Origin: Thinopyrum elongatum
Taxonomy: Eukaryota; Streptophyta; Magnoliopsida; Poales; Poaceae
Direction: 5' to 3'
DNA: 64,000 bases
NCBI GenBank assembly: GCA_011799875.1
Contig: CM022299.1
Span: 209,876,070 to 209,940,069 of the forward strand
Shown: piece after piece, positions 45,890-57,506 of the stretch
Layout: each line of letters starts with the position of its first letter
Numbering within the stretch: position 1 is the stretch's first letter
The notes under the pieces: model-generated
The model's database searches: none
Told to the model about the DNA's origin: nothing
Seen by the model: the letters and a program-made list of their open reading frames with translations, nothing else
Program-made: the position numbers and the translations under genes

Positions 45890-48800
45890 AAGACGAATTT
45901 GGAGTAAAGTGGCAACGGATGGTGTTTTAAATGTACGAGAAAATTTGTAGTACTAATACAACTGTCATGTCAAATTTTGGAAAATTTCAGGGGTCATTTG
46001 ACCTTTTAAGACATTTAAGTGATTTTCTAGCCATTTAATGACCGTAATTGAAATTTGAACTACATGTACATGCAACAGCTAACCATAATGGTTTGAAAAG
46101 TCATATTTTGTGTACTTGTGTGCGATTTAATTCCATGTGCAGTAAATTGGAAGGAATATTCAAACATATTGGTCTAACGGCTATGACACAATTAAGCATG
46201 GAGTGCCATGGCATTTAAATTCCAAAAAATTAAAAAAAAATCAGAAACACATGAAACCTTGGTTGATGTAATGTCATGCCACCAAGATGATGTGGTAAAA
46301 AAATTGGCATGTTTGACGAAAGTTTGGACACACACCCCTCACAAACCGGAGCAACTCACTAGAAGGCTCGTGGTTCCGAGAGGGAACAATGCATGTTTGA
46401 TGACGAACGGGAGATAGCTTCCTCTTACGGCCTTCAAATTTTTTCTACGTGTAATGTGCACTAATACAACTGTCATGTCAAATTTTGGAAAATTTCAGGG
46501 GTCATTTTACCTTTTGAAGACATTTAAGTGATTTTCTAGCCATTTAATGACCGTAATTCAAATTAGAACTAGATATACATGCAATGGCTAACCATAACGG
46601 TTTGAAAAATCATATTTGTGTACTTGTGTGCGATTTAATTCCATGTGCAGTAAATTGGAAGGAATTTTCAAACATATTGGTCTAACGGCTATGACACAAT
46701 TAAGCATGGAGTGCCATGGCATTTAAATTACAAAATATTAAACAAATATCAGAAACACATGAAACCTTGGTTGATGTAATGTCATGCCACCAAGATGATG
46801 TGGTAAAACATTTGGCATGGTTGACGAAAGTTTGGACACACACCCCTCACAAACCGGAGCAACTCATTAGAAGGCTCGTGGTTCCGAGAGGGAACAATGC
46901 ATGTTTGATGACGAACGGGAGATAGCTTTCTCTTACGGCCTTCAAATTTTTTCTACGTGTAACGTGCACTAATACAACTGTCATGTCAAATTTTGGAAAA
47001 TTTCAGGGGTCATTTGACCTTTTGAAGACATTTAAGTGATTTTCTAGCCATTTAATGACCATAATTCAAATTAGAACTAGATGTACATGCAACGGCTAAC
47101 CATAACGGTTTGAAAAATCATATTTGTGTACTTGTGTGCGATTTAATTCCATGTGCAGTAAATTGGAAGGAATTTTCAAACATATTGGTCTAACGGCTAT
47201 GAAACAATTAAGCATGGAGTGCCATGGCATTTAAATTCCAAAAAATTAAAAAAAAAATCAGAAACACATGAAACCTTGGTTGATGTAATGTCATGCCACC
47301 AAGATGATGTGGTAAAAAAATTGGCCTGTTTGACGAAAGTTTGGACACACCCCCGTCACAAACCGGAGCAACTCACTAGAAGGCTCGTGGTTCCGAGAGG
47401 GAACAATGCATGTTTGATGACGAACGGGAGATAGCTTCCTCTTACGGCCTTCAAATTTTTTCTACGTGTAAAGTGCACTAATACAACTGTCATGTGAAAA
47501 TTTGGAAAATTTCAGGGGTCATTTGACCTTTTGAAGACATTTAAGTGATTTTCTAGCCATTTAATGACCGTAATTCAAATTTGAACTACATCTACATGCA
47601 ACGGCTAACCATAACGGTTTGAAAAATCATATTTGTGTACTTGTGTGCGAGTTAATTCCATGTGCAGTAAATTAGAAGGAATTTTAAAACATATTGGTCT
47701 CACGACATGGACACATGGATATGTATGCATGGAGTGCCATGGCATTTTAATTCCAAAAAATTAAAAAATGATCAGAAAAACATGAAACCTTGCTTGATGT
47801 AATGTCATGCCACCAAGATGATGTGGTAAAAAAATTGGCATGGTTGACGAAAGTTTGGACACACACCCCTCACAAACCAGAGCAACTCACTAGAAGGCTC
47901 GTGGTTCCGAGAGGGAACAATGCATGTTTGATGACGAACGGGAGATAGCTTCCTCTTACGGCCTTCAAATTTTTTCTACGTGTAAAGTGCACTAATACAA
48001 CTGTCATGTGAAAATTTGGAAAATTTCAGGGGTCATTTGACCTTTTGAAGACATTTAAGTGATTTTCTAGCCATTTAATGACCGTAATTCAAATTTGAAC
48101 TACATCTACATGCAACGGCTAACCATAACGGTTTGAAAAATCATATTTGTGTACTTGTGTGCGAGTTAATTCCATGTGCAGGAAATTAGAAGGAATTTTC
48201 AAACATATTGGTCTCACAACATGGACACATGCATATGTATGCATGGAGTGCATGGCATTTTAATTCCAAAAAATTAAAAAATGATCAGAAAAACATGAAA
48301 CCTTGCTTGATGTAATGTCATGCCACCAAGATGATGTGGTAAAAAAATTGGCATGGTTGACGAAAGTTTGGACACACACCCCTCACAAACCAGAGCAACT
48401 CACTAGAAGGCTAGTGGTTTCGAGAGGGAACAATGCATGTTTGATGACGAACGGGAGATAGATTCCCCTTACGGCCTTCAAAATTTTTCTACATTTATCG
48501 TGCACTAATACAACTGTCATGTGAAAATTTCGAAAATTTCAGGGGTCATTTGACCTTTTAAAGACATTTAAGTGATTTTCTAGCCATTTATTGATCGTAA
48601 TTCAAATTTGCACTACATCTACATGCAACGGCTAACCATAACGGTTTGAAAAATCATATTTGCGTACTTGTGTGCGAGTTAATTCCATGTGCAGTAAATT
48701 AGAAGGAATTTTCAAACATATTGGTCTCACGGCATGGACACATGCATATGTATGCATGGAGTGCCATGGCATTTTAATTCCAAATTTTTTAAAAATGATC

Positions 48801-49200
48801 AGAAAAACATGAAACCTTGCTTGATGTAATGTCATGCCACCAAGATGATGTGGTAAAAAAATTGGCCTGTTTGACGAAAGTTTGGACACACACCCCTCAC
48901 AAACCGGAGCAACTCACTAGAAGGCTAGTGGTTCCGAGAGGGAATAATGCATGTTTGATGGCAAACGGGAGATAGCTTCCCCTTACGGCATTCAAATTTT
49001 TTCTACGTTTAACGTGCATTAATACAACTGTCATGTGAAAAAAATTGGAAAATTTCAGGGGTCATTTGACCTTTTAAAGACATTTAAGTGATTTTCTAGC
49101 CATTTAATGACCATAATTCAAATTTGAACTACATCTACATGCAACGGCTAACCATAACGGTTTGAAAAATCATATTTTTGTGTACTTGTGTGCGAGTTAA
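45890..49200. repeat. Tandem array of ~510-bp units, about 6.5 copies, in CACTA 1
   Basis: The landmark gagtgccatggca occurs at 46201, 46709, 47217, 47732, 48245 (one base missing) and 48759, giving periods 508, 508, 515, 513 and 514. Each unit also carries aatacaactgtcatgt and ggaaaatttcaggggtcatt. The first two periods (508) share the taacggctatgacacaatta variant; the later ones share acatggacacatg, indicating two unit subtypes. Small open frames repeat in three units (46208, 46716, 47219; 69-71 codons) but are lost in later copies. The array ends abruptly near 49200. Confidence 0.95.
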
Positions 49201-49574
49201 AAAATCTTCAGACGATGTAAATATCTGGTGTTCAAAAAAGAAAATGTAAAGATCTGGCAAGACAACCGGCCCCCACACGATTGGCACTCTATTTCGCGCC
49301 TCGAGGTTTGGAAGGTGAATGGCGGGGGTTATTAATCAGACACGGTTCTGTATTGGAAACCGTCAGCTATTATGTTCACACACAGATTCTAATGCGGGAA
49401 TCGTGTGTAATTCAAACTACAGTACTCGTAAATTCCGGCGACCGGCGTGTGTACTGTTCCCATTGATCTAGATTCCGGCCGCCAATAAATACTACCTTGC
49501 TCACGTTGTCCCGCATGCATTCTCATCTACATCCTCTCCTCGCTCGCCCTCTCTCTCTCTCTCAAAGCTCTGCC

Positions 49575-50138
49575 ATGGCGCCGCCAATCTGCCCACGCGC
49601 CGACAAGGAGTCGCCGCCCCCCGAGGACACTCAGTCGAAGAACTGCGACGACGAGGACCCCTATGCGCCGCCGGACGAGGTTGCGCCGGACCCCCCAACT
49701 TTGGCTTGGTTTTGGGGCCAGTACAATCTTTGTCCGTGGAAGTCACTGCCACCGGCTGAGAAAGCCAGGCAAGTGGCGTTCAAGAAGGAGATGGTGGAGG
49801 AGGAAGCTAGGTACCAGGCGGCCTGTGAAGCCCGTGATGCCGCCTAGAAAAAGGAGAAGGTGGAGCTTTGGGGGCGGGCGCGTTGTCGTGCGGAGGAGGT
49901 GTACGAAGATGGGTACTTTGCGAGGAAGGTCAAAGGCTCTAGGTGCCTCATCGCTGCGTGGAGGTGAGCCGATAAGCTCCAGCGTGCCACCGACGAGGAG
50001 CTCTGGTGGGCGCCCAACGAAATGGCAAGATCGTCCGCGCTCGTCCGCCAGCAAGAGGCAGATTGGTACGTCAAGCGCTGCGAGGCGGAGTACTGCCTCC
50101 GCGCTGGGAAGACGCCATGCATCAGGAGGGATTATTAG
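49575..50138 (+). pseudogene. Charged ORF in CACTA 1, plus strand
   Basis: A 188-codon frame from ATG 49575 (MAPPICPRADKESPPPED) to TAG at 50136-50138, with in-frame TAG at 49845-49847 and TGA at 49965-49967. Acidic Pro-rich N-terminus, then Trp-rich motifs (TLAWFWGQYNLCPW) and a charged helical part (KEMVEEEARYQAACEARD, then after the stop WYVKRCEAEYCLRAG). No known domain. It is the only plus-strand gene candidate here and lies opposite to the ORF at 51240-50503. GC-rich relative to the AT-rich flanks. Confidence 0.5.
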
Positions 50139-50241
50139 TTTTAGTTTCGTTTACAATTTTATGCATTGTACCTAGTTGTTAAGTATCATCACGTATATGT
50201 GATGATATTATATATATTCTGTGATGAACTAATGAACAGTT

Positions 50242-50264
50242 TATATATATATATATATATATAT
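50242..50264. repeat. (TA)n microsatellite
   Basis: About eleven TA units at 50242-50264, between two ORFs of CACTA 1. Confidence 0.9.
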
Positions 50265-50502
50265 TATGAATTCCATTTTTGATCTGTTTTTGTATACTAA
50301 TTTGAATCTAGCTGTTATCATCCACATATACAGAATGGAAAACGTATATACACACATTGAAACAGAACATATAAGAACGGAAAACATAGTACACACATTG
50401 AAACAGAGCAATACTATGATTGCTGTTAATACATAGCTATCCACGTCGAAACGACTCAACAAAATAAAACACGTCCATGAGACCATGACCAGCAGCCCTT
50501 GC

Positions 50503-51240
50503 CTACGGTAGCTCTTGGCTCTGCCTGAACTCGTGCAGGTATTCGTCCAAGCGGTCGACACGCTCGCGGTACATCTAGAGCGCGATCTCGAGCTCCAAGT
50601 TGGCTATTTCATCGGAGATCACCAACTCGAGGATGCGATGGCCATGTTCCTCTACTGCGCCCAGGTAGACACCTGGGCCAAGGAGGCGGTCGAGCCTACC
50701 GACCAGCGCGTTGGCATCAAGCGGGCCGCGGACAAGGCGAACGGCGCGACCCATGCGAACGGTGCGGCGGGCGTCCGGTGCAAGTACGGCGCGGCCGGCC
50801 TCTGGTGCAAGTACGGCGCAGAGGGCCTCTGCCCACTCCTGGCGAGGAATGGGGGTACTGACAGGACGTGTACCCAGTTGCGATGCCGTATTGACAGCAA
50901 GCAAGCACTGATGGATCCGCTCTTGCTGTGCGGCGCACCGCGCCTCTCGCTCTGCGGCGAGCCGCACCCTATCGGCGTGGACGCGCCTAGCTTGCTCTGT
51001 GGCACACCATCGATCATGTTTTGCGGTGAGCTGCAGCCTCTCGGCTCTGACATGCCTATCTTGATCCGTGGCACTCAAGCGCCATGCGCCAAGGGTCTGC
51101 TCAACCCTGGCGATGACGCGCATCACGGCATTGTCCATCGCGTTGCCGGGGAGCGCCTCGGCCTCGACGGGCCGTGGCACCTTCTCGTTTTCCTCGTCGA
51201 TGAGGTTGATGGCAGAGGCGGTGCTTTGGTGGGTTGGCAT
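50503..51240 (-). pseudogene. Arg/Ala-rich helical ORF in CACTA 1, minus strand
   Basis: A 245-codon frame from ATG 51240 (MPTHQSTASAINLIDEENE) to TAG at 50503-50505, with one in-frame TAG at 50575-50577. The middle is a repetitive helical stretch: short segments of the form RVHADRVRLAAEREARCAAQ recur. The end is coiled-coil-like (LELVISDEIANLELEIAL, then after the stop YRERVDRLDEYLHEF). I do not recognise it. Together with the 49575 ORF it may be one of the CACTA family's own proteins. The single stop makes this copy inactive unless read through. Confidence 0.5.
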
Positions 51241-51528
51241 GCTTGGGGAAAGGTGGATGTGCTACAGGCTGTGCTTGTTGCCTCCGTGTGTCGCGCGTCG
51301 CCTAGGTTTATGCGCAATATCGATGGGTGGTGGGAAACAGGTGAGGAAATGGCGGGAAACGATGGCGTGTTCATAAAATGCCATCAATTAATGGAAACTT
51401 AGCATATAAGGAACATCGAGCTAACACAAGAAGTAGATGATGATCAGCTGAACACGGACCACACTACGGAACCCGTCGGTGATGAATTCATCAATCGCAA
51501 ATAGTTGTATACTAGCAAGCGTTTACCC

Positions 51529-51799
51529 ACAACACACACGGCTTATTCCATCACAAACAGGTCGGATGGATCAACTGTTTGCCACGTATTGCACATAGTC
51601 AAAAAGTAATGCGATAGACCTTCTTTAACATGTGTTAAGAAAAACAAAAAAAATTCAAAACAAGGACCTTGTGGTTAATTCCACCCCACAACACACACGG
51701 CTTATTCCATCACAAACAGGTCGGATGGATCAACTGTATGCCACGTATCACACATTGTCAAAAAGTAATGTGGTAGACCTTCTTTAACATGTGTTAAGA
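51529..51799. repeat. Direct duplication of ~113 bp (51529-51641 and 51687-51799)
   Basis: Both copies start cacaacacacacggcttatt and end ttctttaacatgtgttaag, with a few substitutions. The first is followed by an AT-rich 45-bp filler; the second abuts the left arm of the hairpin at 51799. This looks like a local duplication that accompanied an insertion. Confidence 0.85.
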
Positions 51800-51939
51800 G
51801 ATGGGTGACCGGATGGGAATTTGTCAAAATTTCAAAACCCACTGATGGGATGTATCTTAAAGGTCCATTAAGGACATTTATGATCCATCCCATCAGTGGG
51901 TTTTGAAATTTTGACAACTTCCCATCCGGTCACCCATCT
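51799..51939. repeat. Long inverted repeat (hairpin) in CACTA 1
   Basis: Left arm about 51799-51853 (agatgggtgaccggatggga...) and right arm about 51884-51939 (...tcccatccggtcacccatct) are near-perfect reverse complements over ~53 bases, with a ~30-base loop. Such a structure could be a MITE remnant or a source of hairpin RNA. Confidence 0.9.
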
Positions 51940-51980
51940 CATGGCTGCTCCAGCCTGAGCACAGTTAACTTCAGAGTTCT
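51917..51980 (-). ncRNA. 5S rRNA-like segment (possible RNA polymerase III internal promoter)
   Basis: Read on the minus strand, 64 bases align without gaps to the 3' two-thirds of plant 5S rRNA as I remember it, at about 48 of 64 positions. Conserved blocks: AGAACTC, GAAGTTAA, GTGCT, GATGGGTGACC and TGGGAAGT, which span box A, the intermediate element and box C. The 5S 5' part and terminator are not present. It overlaps the right arm of the hairpin; the left arm repeats only the box C part. Probably a degenerate 5S-derived fragment, comparable in idea to Cassandra elements, not an rRNA gene. Confidence 0.55.
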
Positions 51981-52611
51981 CTTAGATGAGCTATTGGTGG
52001 AACAGCTAGTCCTTGCTGATATAGGATGCCTCTTCGCATCCTTATGGCGTACCCGGATGACCTCCGGTCGCCCAATGGCCAATAGATATTGTGTAGACAG
52101 AGCATATCACATACGTCTTATTAGAAGCAATCGTCTGTGTTATTATCGGTCTTCACACACATTTCTGTTTACAGACCTGTTTGCCACGTATTGCACACAT
52201 CCTGTTAAATTGAACCGTTTCTGTTCTCTTGGCTCAAAGCAAACAGTTCATCCAGGTGAACCGTATGCCGTATATCGCAAACACCTTGATCTGGCTGACC
52301 ATTTCTTTTGTGTTGCCTAATCACAAACAGTTCATCCGAGTGAACCGTATGCTGTATATCGCACACACCTTCATCTGGCTGCCCGTTTCTGTTCTTCTTC
52401 CTCATCGCAAACAGTTCATTGAACTTAACCGTATGCCCTTCATCGCACACGCAACTAAAATCTAAACCGTGTTTGATGCATCCATCATCGCAAATGTTTT
52501 GCACCTTTTTGACGGTTTTTTTACATCACCGTTTGCGATTATTGCATCGCACACAGTTTTGTCGAAGGGTCTCTGATCGTAGTGTCGCGTTAGCAGCATC
52601 CTGTAGTAGTG

Positions 52612-53521
52612 AATGGAAACTAAGGGATATTAAGGCCTCCTTTTAATAGAGAACCGGACCAAAGCATTAGCACTTAGTGAATACATGAACTCCTCAAACT
52701 ACGGTAATCACCGGAAAGAATCCCAATTATTGTCACCTTGGGGTATGCGGATCATAACTCGTAATAGGTGTCTACAACTTGCAAGATAGGATCAAGAACT
52801 CACATATATTCATGAAAACATAATAGGTTCAGATCTGAAATCATGGCAATCGGGCCATAGTGACGAGCATTAAGCATAGCAAAGTCATAGCAACATCAAT
52901 CTCAGAACATAGTGGATAATAGGGATCAAACCCTAACAAAACTAACTCGATTACATGATAAATCTCATCCAACCCATCACCATCTAGCAAGCCTATGATG
53001 GAATTACTCACCCCCGGCGGTGAGCATCATGAAATTGGTGATGGAGGAAGGTTGATGATGATGATGGCGACAAATCCCCCTCTCCGGAGCCCCGAACGGA
53101 CTCCAGATCAGCCCCCCCCCCCCGATGAAGAACAGGAGGCGGCAACGGCTCTGTATCGTAAAACGCAATGAATCCTTCTCTCTGATTTTTTTCTCCTCGA
53201 ATAGGTACTTATAGAGTTGGAGTTAGGGTCGGAGGAGGTCCAGGGGGGCCACAAGCCTTCTACGCGCGCCCCCAGGGCTTGTGGCCTCTGGGTGGACCCC
53301 CTCTGGTTACTTCTTACGCCAGAATTTTTTATATATTCCACAAAAATTCTCCGTAAATTTTTAGGTCAATCCGAGAACTTTGATTTCTGCACAAAAATAA
53401 CACCATGGCAATTCTGCTGAAAACAACGTCAGTCCGGGTTAGTTCCATTCAAATCATGGAAATTAGAGTCCAAAACAAGGGCAAAAGAGTTTGGAAAAGT
53501 AGATACGATGGAGACATATCA
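52612..53521 (-). repeat. 3' LTR of element E, part 2
   Basis: Starts with the second AAT of the CACTA 1 TSD and runs to 53521, where the minus-strand LTR begins TGATATGTCTCC. Both parts give an LTR of about 1.39 kb. A TATA-like box (CTATAAGTA, minus) is at 53206-53214. A C-rich run lies near 53112-53123. Confidence 0.9.
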
Positions 53522-53533
53522 ACTCCCCAAGCT
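53522..53533 (-). other. Polypurine tract of element E
   Basis: Minus strand GCTTGGGGAGT directly before the LTR start at 53521. The upstream text (GAGGACAAGCAATGGGTTAAGCTTGGGGAG) is a familiar prelude to Triticeae Gypsy LTRs. Confidence 0.85.
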
Positions 53534-55635
53534 TAACCCATTGCTTGTCCTCAAGTAATTCAGTTGACAAACTGAAAGTGACAAAGAAAAACTTTTACAA
53601 ACTCTGTTTGATCTTGTTGTTGCAAATATGTCTAGCTAGTATTCAAGTTTTCAGCAAAGATTATGAACTAACCATATTCAAAATAACATTTAGGTCTCAT
53701 ATTTACCCATATCAATGGCATAATCAACTAGCGAGTAATAATAATAAATCTCGGATGACAACACTTTCTTCAGAACAATCATGATACAATATGACAAAAT
53801 GGTATCTCGCTAGCCCTTTCTGAGACCGCAAAACATAAATGCAGAGCACCCCTAAAGATCAAGGACTGACTAGACATTATAATTCATGGCAAAAGAGATC
53901 CAGTCACACTCATATTCAACACTAATTAATAACAAAGCATATAAATGATAGTGGTGCTCTCTAACTGGTGCTTTTTATAAGAGGATGATGACTGAACAAT
54001 TAAAGTAAATAGATAGGCCCTTCCCAGAGGGAAGTAGGGATTTGTAGAGGTGCTAGAGCTCGGAGCTTTTAAAACAGAGGTGAATATAATTTTGAGCGGT
54101 ATGCTTTCATCGTCAACATAACAACCAAGAGATCTCACTATCTTCCATGTTAGATACATTATAGGCGGTTCCCAAACAGAATGGTGAAGTTTTTACTCCC
54201 CCTCCACCAACAATCACACTCCACGGCTAGCCGAATCCACGGGTACCGTCCTTACTAACAACAGTCCTGGGGGAGTTTTGTTTAATTATTATATTTTGAT
54301 TTGATTTTGAGCATGGAACTGGGCATCCCGAATTCCAGCCACTTTCTCATGAATGACAAGTGAATAAACACTCATCATGACAATAACCCACCTAGCATGG
54401 AAGATACTGACGGCCCCCAGTCGCTACATGAGCGATTCAGGCAAACAAAACAGATTATTATTTTAAGGTTTAGAGTTTGGCACATCCAAATTTACTTGGA
54501 ACGGTAGGTAAGTACCGCATATAGGTAGGTATGGTGGACTCATATGGAACAACTTTGGGTTTAAGGAAGTGGATGCACAAGCAATATTCCCGCTTAGTAC
54601 AAGTGAAGGCTAGCAAAAGATTGAGGAGCGACCAACTAGAGAGCGACAACGGTCATCAACATGCATTGAGATTAATCAACATTGAATGCAAGCATGAGTA
54701 GGATATAAATCACCATGAACATAAATATCGTGGAGGCTATGTTGTTTTTGATTCAACTACATCATGAACATGTGCCAAGTCAAGCCACTTAAATCATTCA
54801 AAGGAGGATACCATCCTATCATACTACATCACAACCATTTTAAATGCATGTTGGCACACAAGACAAACCATTATCCACTCCTAGCTAATTAAGCATGGCA
54901 TGAGTAACTATAATCTCTAATTGTCATTGCAAACATGTTTCATTCATAATGGGCTGAATCACGAACGATGAGCTACTCATATTTACAAAAACAAAATAGG
55001 TCGAGTTCATACCAGCTTTTCCTCATCTCAATCATTTCATCGTATATCGTCATTATTGCCTTTCACTTGCACGATCGAATGATGTGAATAATAATAAGAG
55101 TGCACGTGCATTGGACTAAGCTGGAATCTGCAAACATTTATTCAAAGGAGAAGACAAGGTAATATGGGCTCTTTGTTAGATCAACAATAATGCATATGAG
55201 AGCCATTCAACATTTCCATCGTGGTCTTCTCCTTACGACCCAAAGAAAAAAAAAGAATTTCAAAGAAACACACTGAAATATTTTTGGAGTTTTTGTTTTT
55301 CTGAAGAAAGTAACACGAAAACAAGAAAAACTATTTACATGGGAAAACTCCCAACAAGCAAAAGAAGAACAAGAAATCTTTTTGGGTTTTCTTTTTAACA
55401 CTAATACTAAATAAACTAGAAAGAAAAACTGAAAAGAAGCAAGAACTATTTTTTTTTTGGATTTTCTCAAAGTTTTTCAAACACACAAGAAGAAAGCAAG
55501 AAAGAAAATAAACTAACATGGATGATACAATGAAAAAGTATGAACACCGACAAATGGAATGAGTGTGTGAACATGAATGTAATGTCGGTGAGAAATACGT
55601 ACTCCCCCAAGCTTAGGCTTTTGGCCTAAGTTGGT
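53534..55635. other. Non-coding 3' region of element E
   Basis: About 2.1 kb without a convincing coding frame. A purine/pyrimidine-biased stretch at 55220-55520 is rich in AAGAAA on the plus strand. This region probably corresponds to the 3' UTR of the extra ORF. Confidence 0.6.
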
Positions 55636-56735
55636 CTATGGCCACGGCTCGAAATAACCCTCTCCTCGATACTGCAGAGGGTCCTGAGGGTTCCACTGGT
55701 TGGTGAGCTCCTGTGGCTCCCACTGATAAACAGGCACCTGATATGAATCAGGAACTGGTGCTGGCTCACGTGCTGGGGGTTGTGAAAGACCCCAAAATCT
55801 GTAGATGTCCTCGGGCATAATAGTGTACCTGCCTGAGTGAATATCGAACAAAGAAGGTGCAGGCAAGGTAATAATCTCACAAGTACCCTGACTAAAAACT
55901 AGGTTGTAGAGGAGTCGCTTGTCATCGTCCTTTTTAATAAAATCATGTGCTACCATACTAGCATAGTTTAAATATTTAGTGGGTAACAACATCTCCTCCT
56001 CCTCATCATGCCTAATGGGTATCTCAAAATGTTTAGCAAGGTGGGAGGCATAGACACCTCCAAAAATAGTGCCCTTCGAATGGTTTGTGTTCAACCGTTG
56101 AGCAAAAATGGCGCCCAAACTAAAATTTCTCTCAGCATATAAAGCATGGCGCAAAATAGCAAGGTCAGGGGCACTGAGGCCTCCACTCTCCCCTTGACCA
56201 ATTAAACATCTCCCGGGAAATAATGAATAATAGCGTAAAATAGGAAAAATGTAAACTAGCCACTCTCACCTCCGACACTCCTCTCTCTTCCCCCACAGTA
56301 GTTTTAGAAAGAAAATCCTTCACATCCCTAGGACGTGGCTCACTGATGCCGCCCTCATAAGGTATTTTGCAAACATCGCAAAAATCATAAAGTGTCATTC
56401 GCTTAGGCACATCATACAAGTGAATATCTACCATGGGAGGATCCTTCCTAGAATGAAAGTGAAAATTTTGCACGAAGGTATTAGTGAGTAGGAGGTATTG
56501 GTCACACTTATCTTGGAGGAAGGCGGTGATACCAACATTCTCCACCAAATAATAGAAATCATCATAAATTCCTGCCTCCCACGAGAATGTATCACTTGGC
56601 CACTCGCACGGCCAAACCTCTGCAGCGCGAGGAAGGTTGTACTTGGGCTTCTTCTTCTCCTCATTTTCATTTCCCTCGGAATTCCGGCTCGAAGAACCCC
56701 TTAACCACCTCCTCGTGGTTTCTCTTTTCTCTGAA
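55636..56735 (-). pseudogene. Extra ORF downstream of the protease in element E
   Basis: Two minus-strand frame segments make one protein. The first (about 56735-56215) has LPRAAEVWPCEWPSDTFSW, then YDDFYYLVENVGITAFLQDK, DIHLYDVPKRMTLYDFCDV and EPRPRDVKDFLSKTTVGEE. After a frame change near 56215 it continues APDLAILRHALYAERNFSLG, FGGVYASHLAKHFEIPIR and YTIMPEDIYRFWGLSQPP to a stop at 55636. I recognise it as an ORF repeatedly annotated as retrotransposon protein in Triticeae Athila-like elements; its biochemical role is unknown to me. No start ATG is clear; a TTTTCAG-like acceptor lies near 56740, so splicing is possible. Confidence 0.65.
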
Positions 56736-57506
56736 ATTTTCTGAAATTTTTAGTGACTCAAAATAAAAGTGAACCAAACTCAACAAAACTAATAGCAACT
56801 ACTCCTACAAGTGTCTAGAGGCTATATCATGCAACAAAACTACTTTGGACCATAAAAATTTGACATGCAAGCTCAAGAACATGGTCACCACAGCAGCAAA
56901 AATTTGCAATATATAAAGCACTATAGCAAAAACTAATTGGACCAATGGAGGAGTCACATACCGAAGAACAATCCCCCGAAACAGTTTCGAAAATGGAGTT
57001 CCGAGCAAGGAGATCAAAAATGGCAGCAAAATGAGCAAGAGCACGGGTTTGAGGAATGGTGGGATTTTTTCTCGAGGAAGACGAAGCGGATGGGTGCTGG
57101 AATAAGTGAGGGGGACCCACATGGGACCCACAAGCCTGCTAGGCGTGCCCTGGGGGTGGGCGTGCCCTGTGGGCTTGTGGCCCACTGGTACATCCCCCTG
57201 AGGTGTGTTTAGTGCCAAAAATTCTTAAATAATGCAGAAAAAATCATACTAAATTTTCAGGGCATTTGGAGAACTTTTATTTCCTGGTCATTTTTTATTG
57301 CAAGGATAATTTAGGAAACAGAAAAATAATAGTATTTTTGCTTGATTCACTCTAAATAACAGAAAGTAAAAAGTGTTTACAGAGAGTTGTGTTTACTAAA
57401 TTCATCCATCTCATGCCCGTCAAAAGGAATCCATTAACAAGGTTGATCAAGTCTTATTAACAAACTTCTTCCGAATGTCATGAAACCGGAGAATCTTTGT
57501 ATAACA
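56736..57506. other. Spacer between extra ORF and protease of element E
   Basis: About 770 bases without a convincing gene. It includes a short palindromic GC-rich stretch near 57120-57185 (cacaagcctgctaggcgtgcc...gggcttgtgg) like those in the LTRs of C and E, so it may contain an internal promoter or an LTR-derived leader. Confidence 0.5.

Larger units (their letters stand above)
42266..52611. mobile_element. CACTA transposon 1 (DTC), non-autonomous, with cargo genes
   Basis: A 10,346-bp element flanked by AAT. The right end reads, on the minus strand, CACTACTACAGGATGCTGC; the left end is the variant CACTGGTACGCGTCGG. Subterminal regions hold many TGTGTGCGAT/CGTTTGCGAT-type motifs in both orientations, as in CACTA elements. 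No transposase (TnpD-like) ORF is visible. Contents from left: 45-bp repeats, a GRF zinc-finger gene, an alanine-rich ORF, a ~510-bp tandem array, two charged ORFs, a duplicated segment and a hairpin with 5S-like sequence. It is inserted in the 3' LTR of element E. Confidence 0.9.

Noticed and set aside
46208..47434. Three similar 69-71 codon open frames
   Set aside because: They are repeats of the ~510-bp tandem unit and are lost in later units, so I do not call genes.
51917..51980. A 5S rRNA gene
   Set aside because: Only about half of the gene length aligns, at ~75% by eye, without 5' end or T-run terminator; treated as 5S-like sequence.
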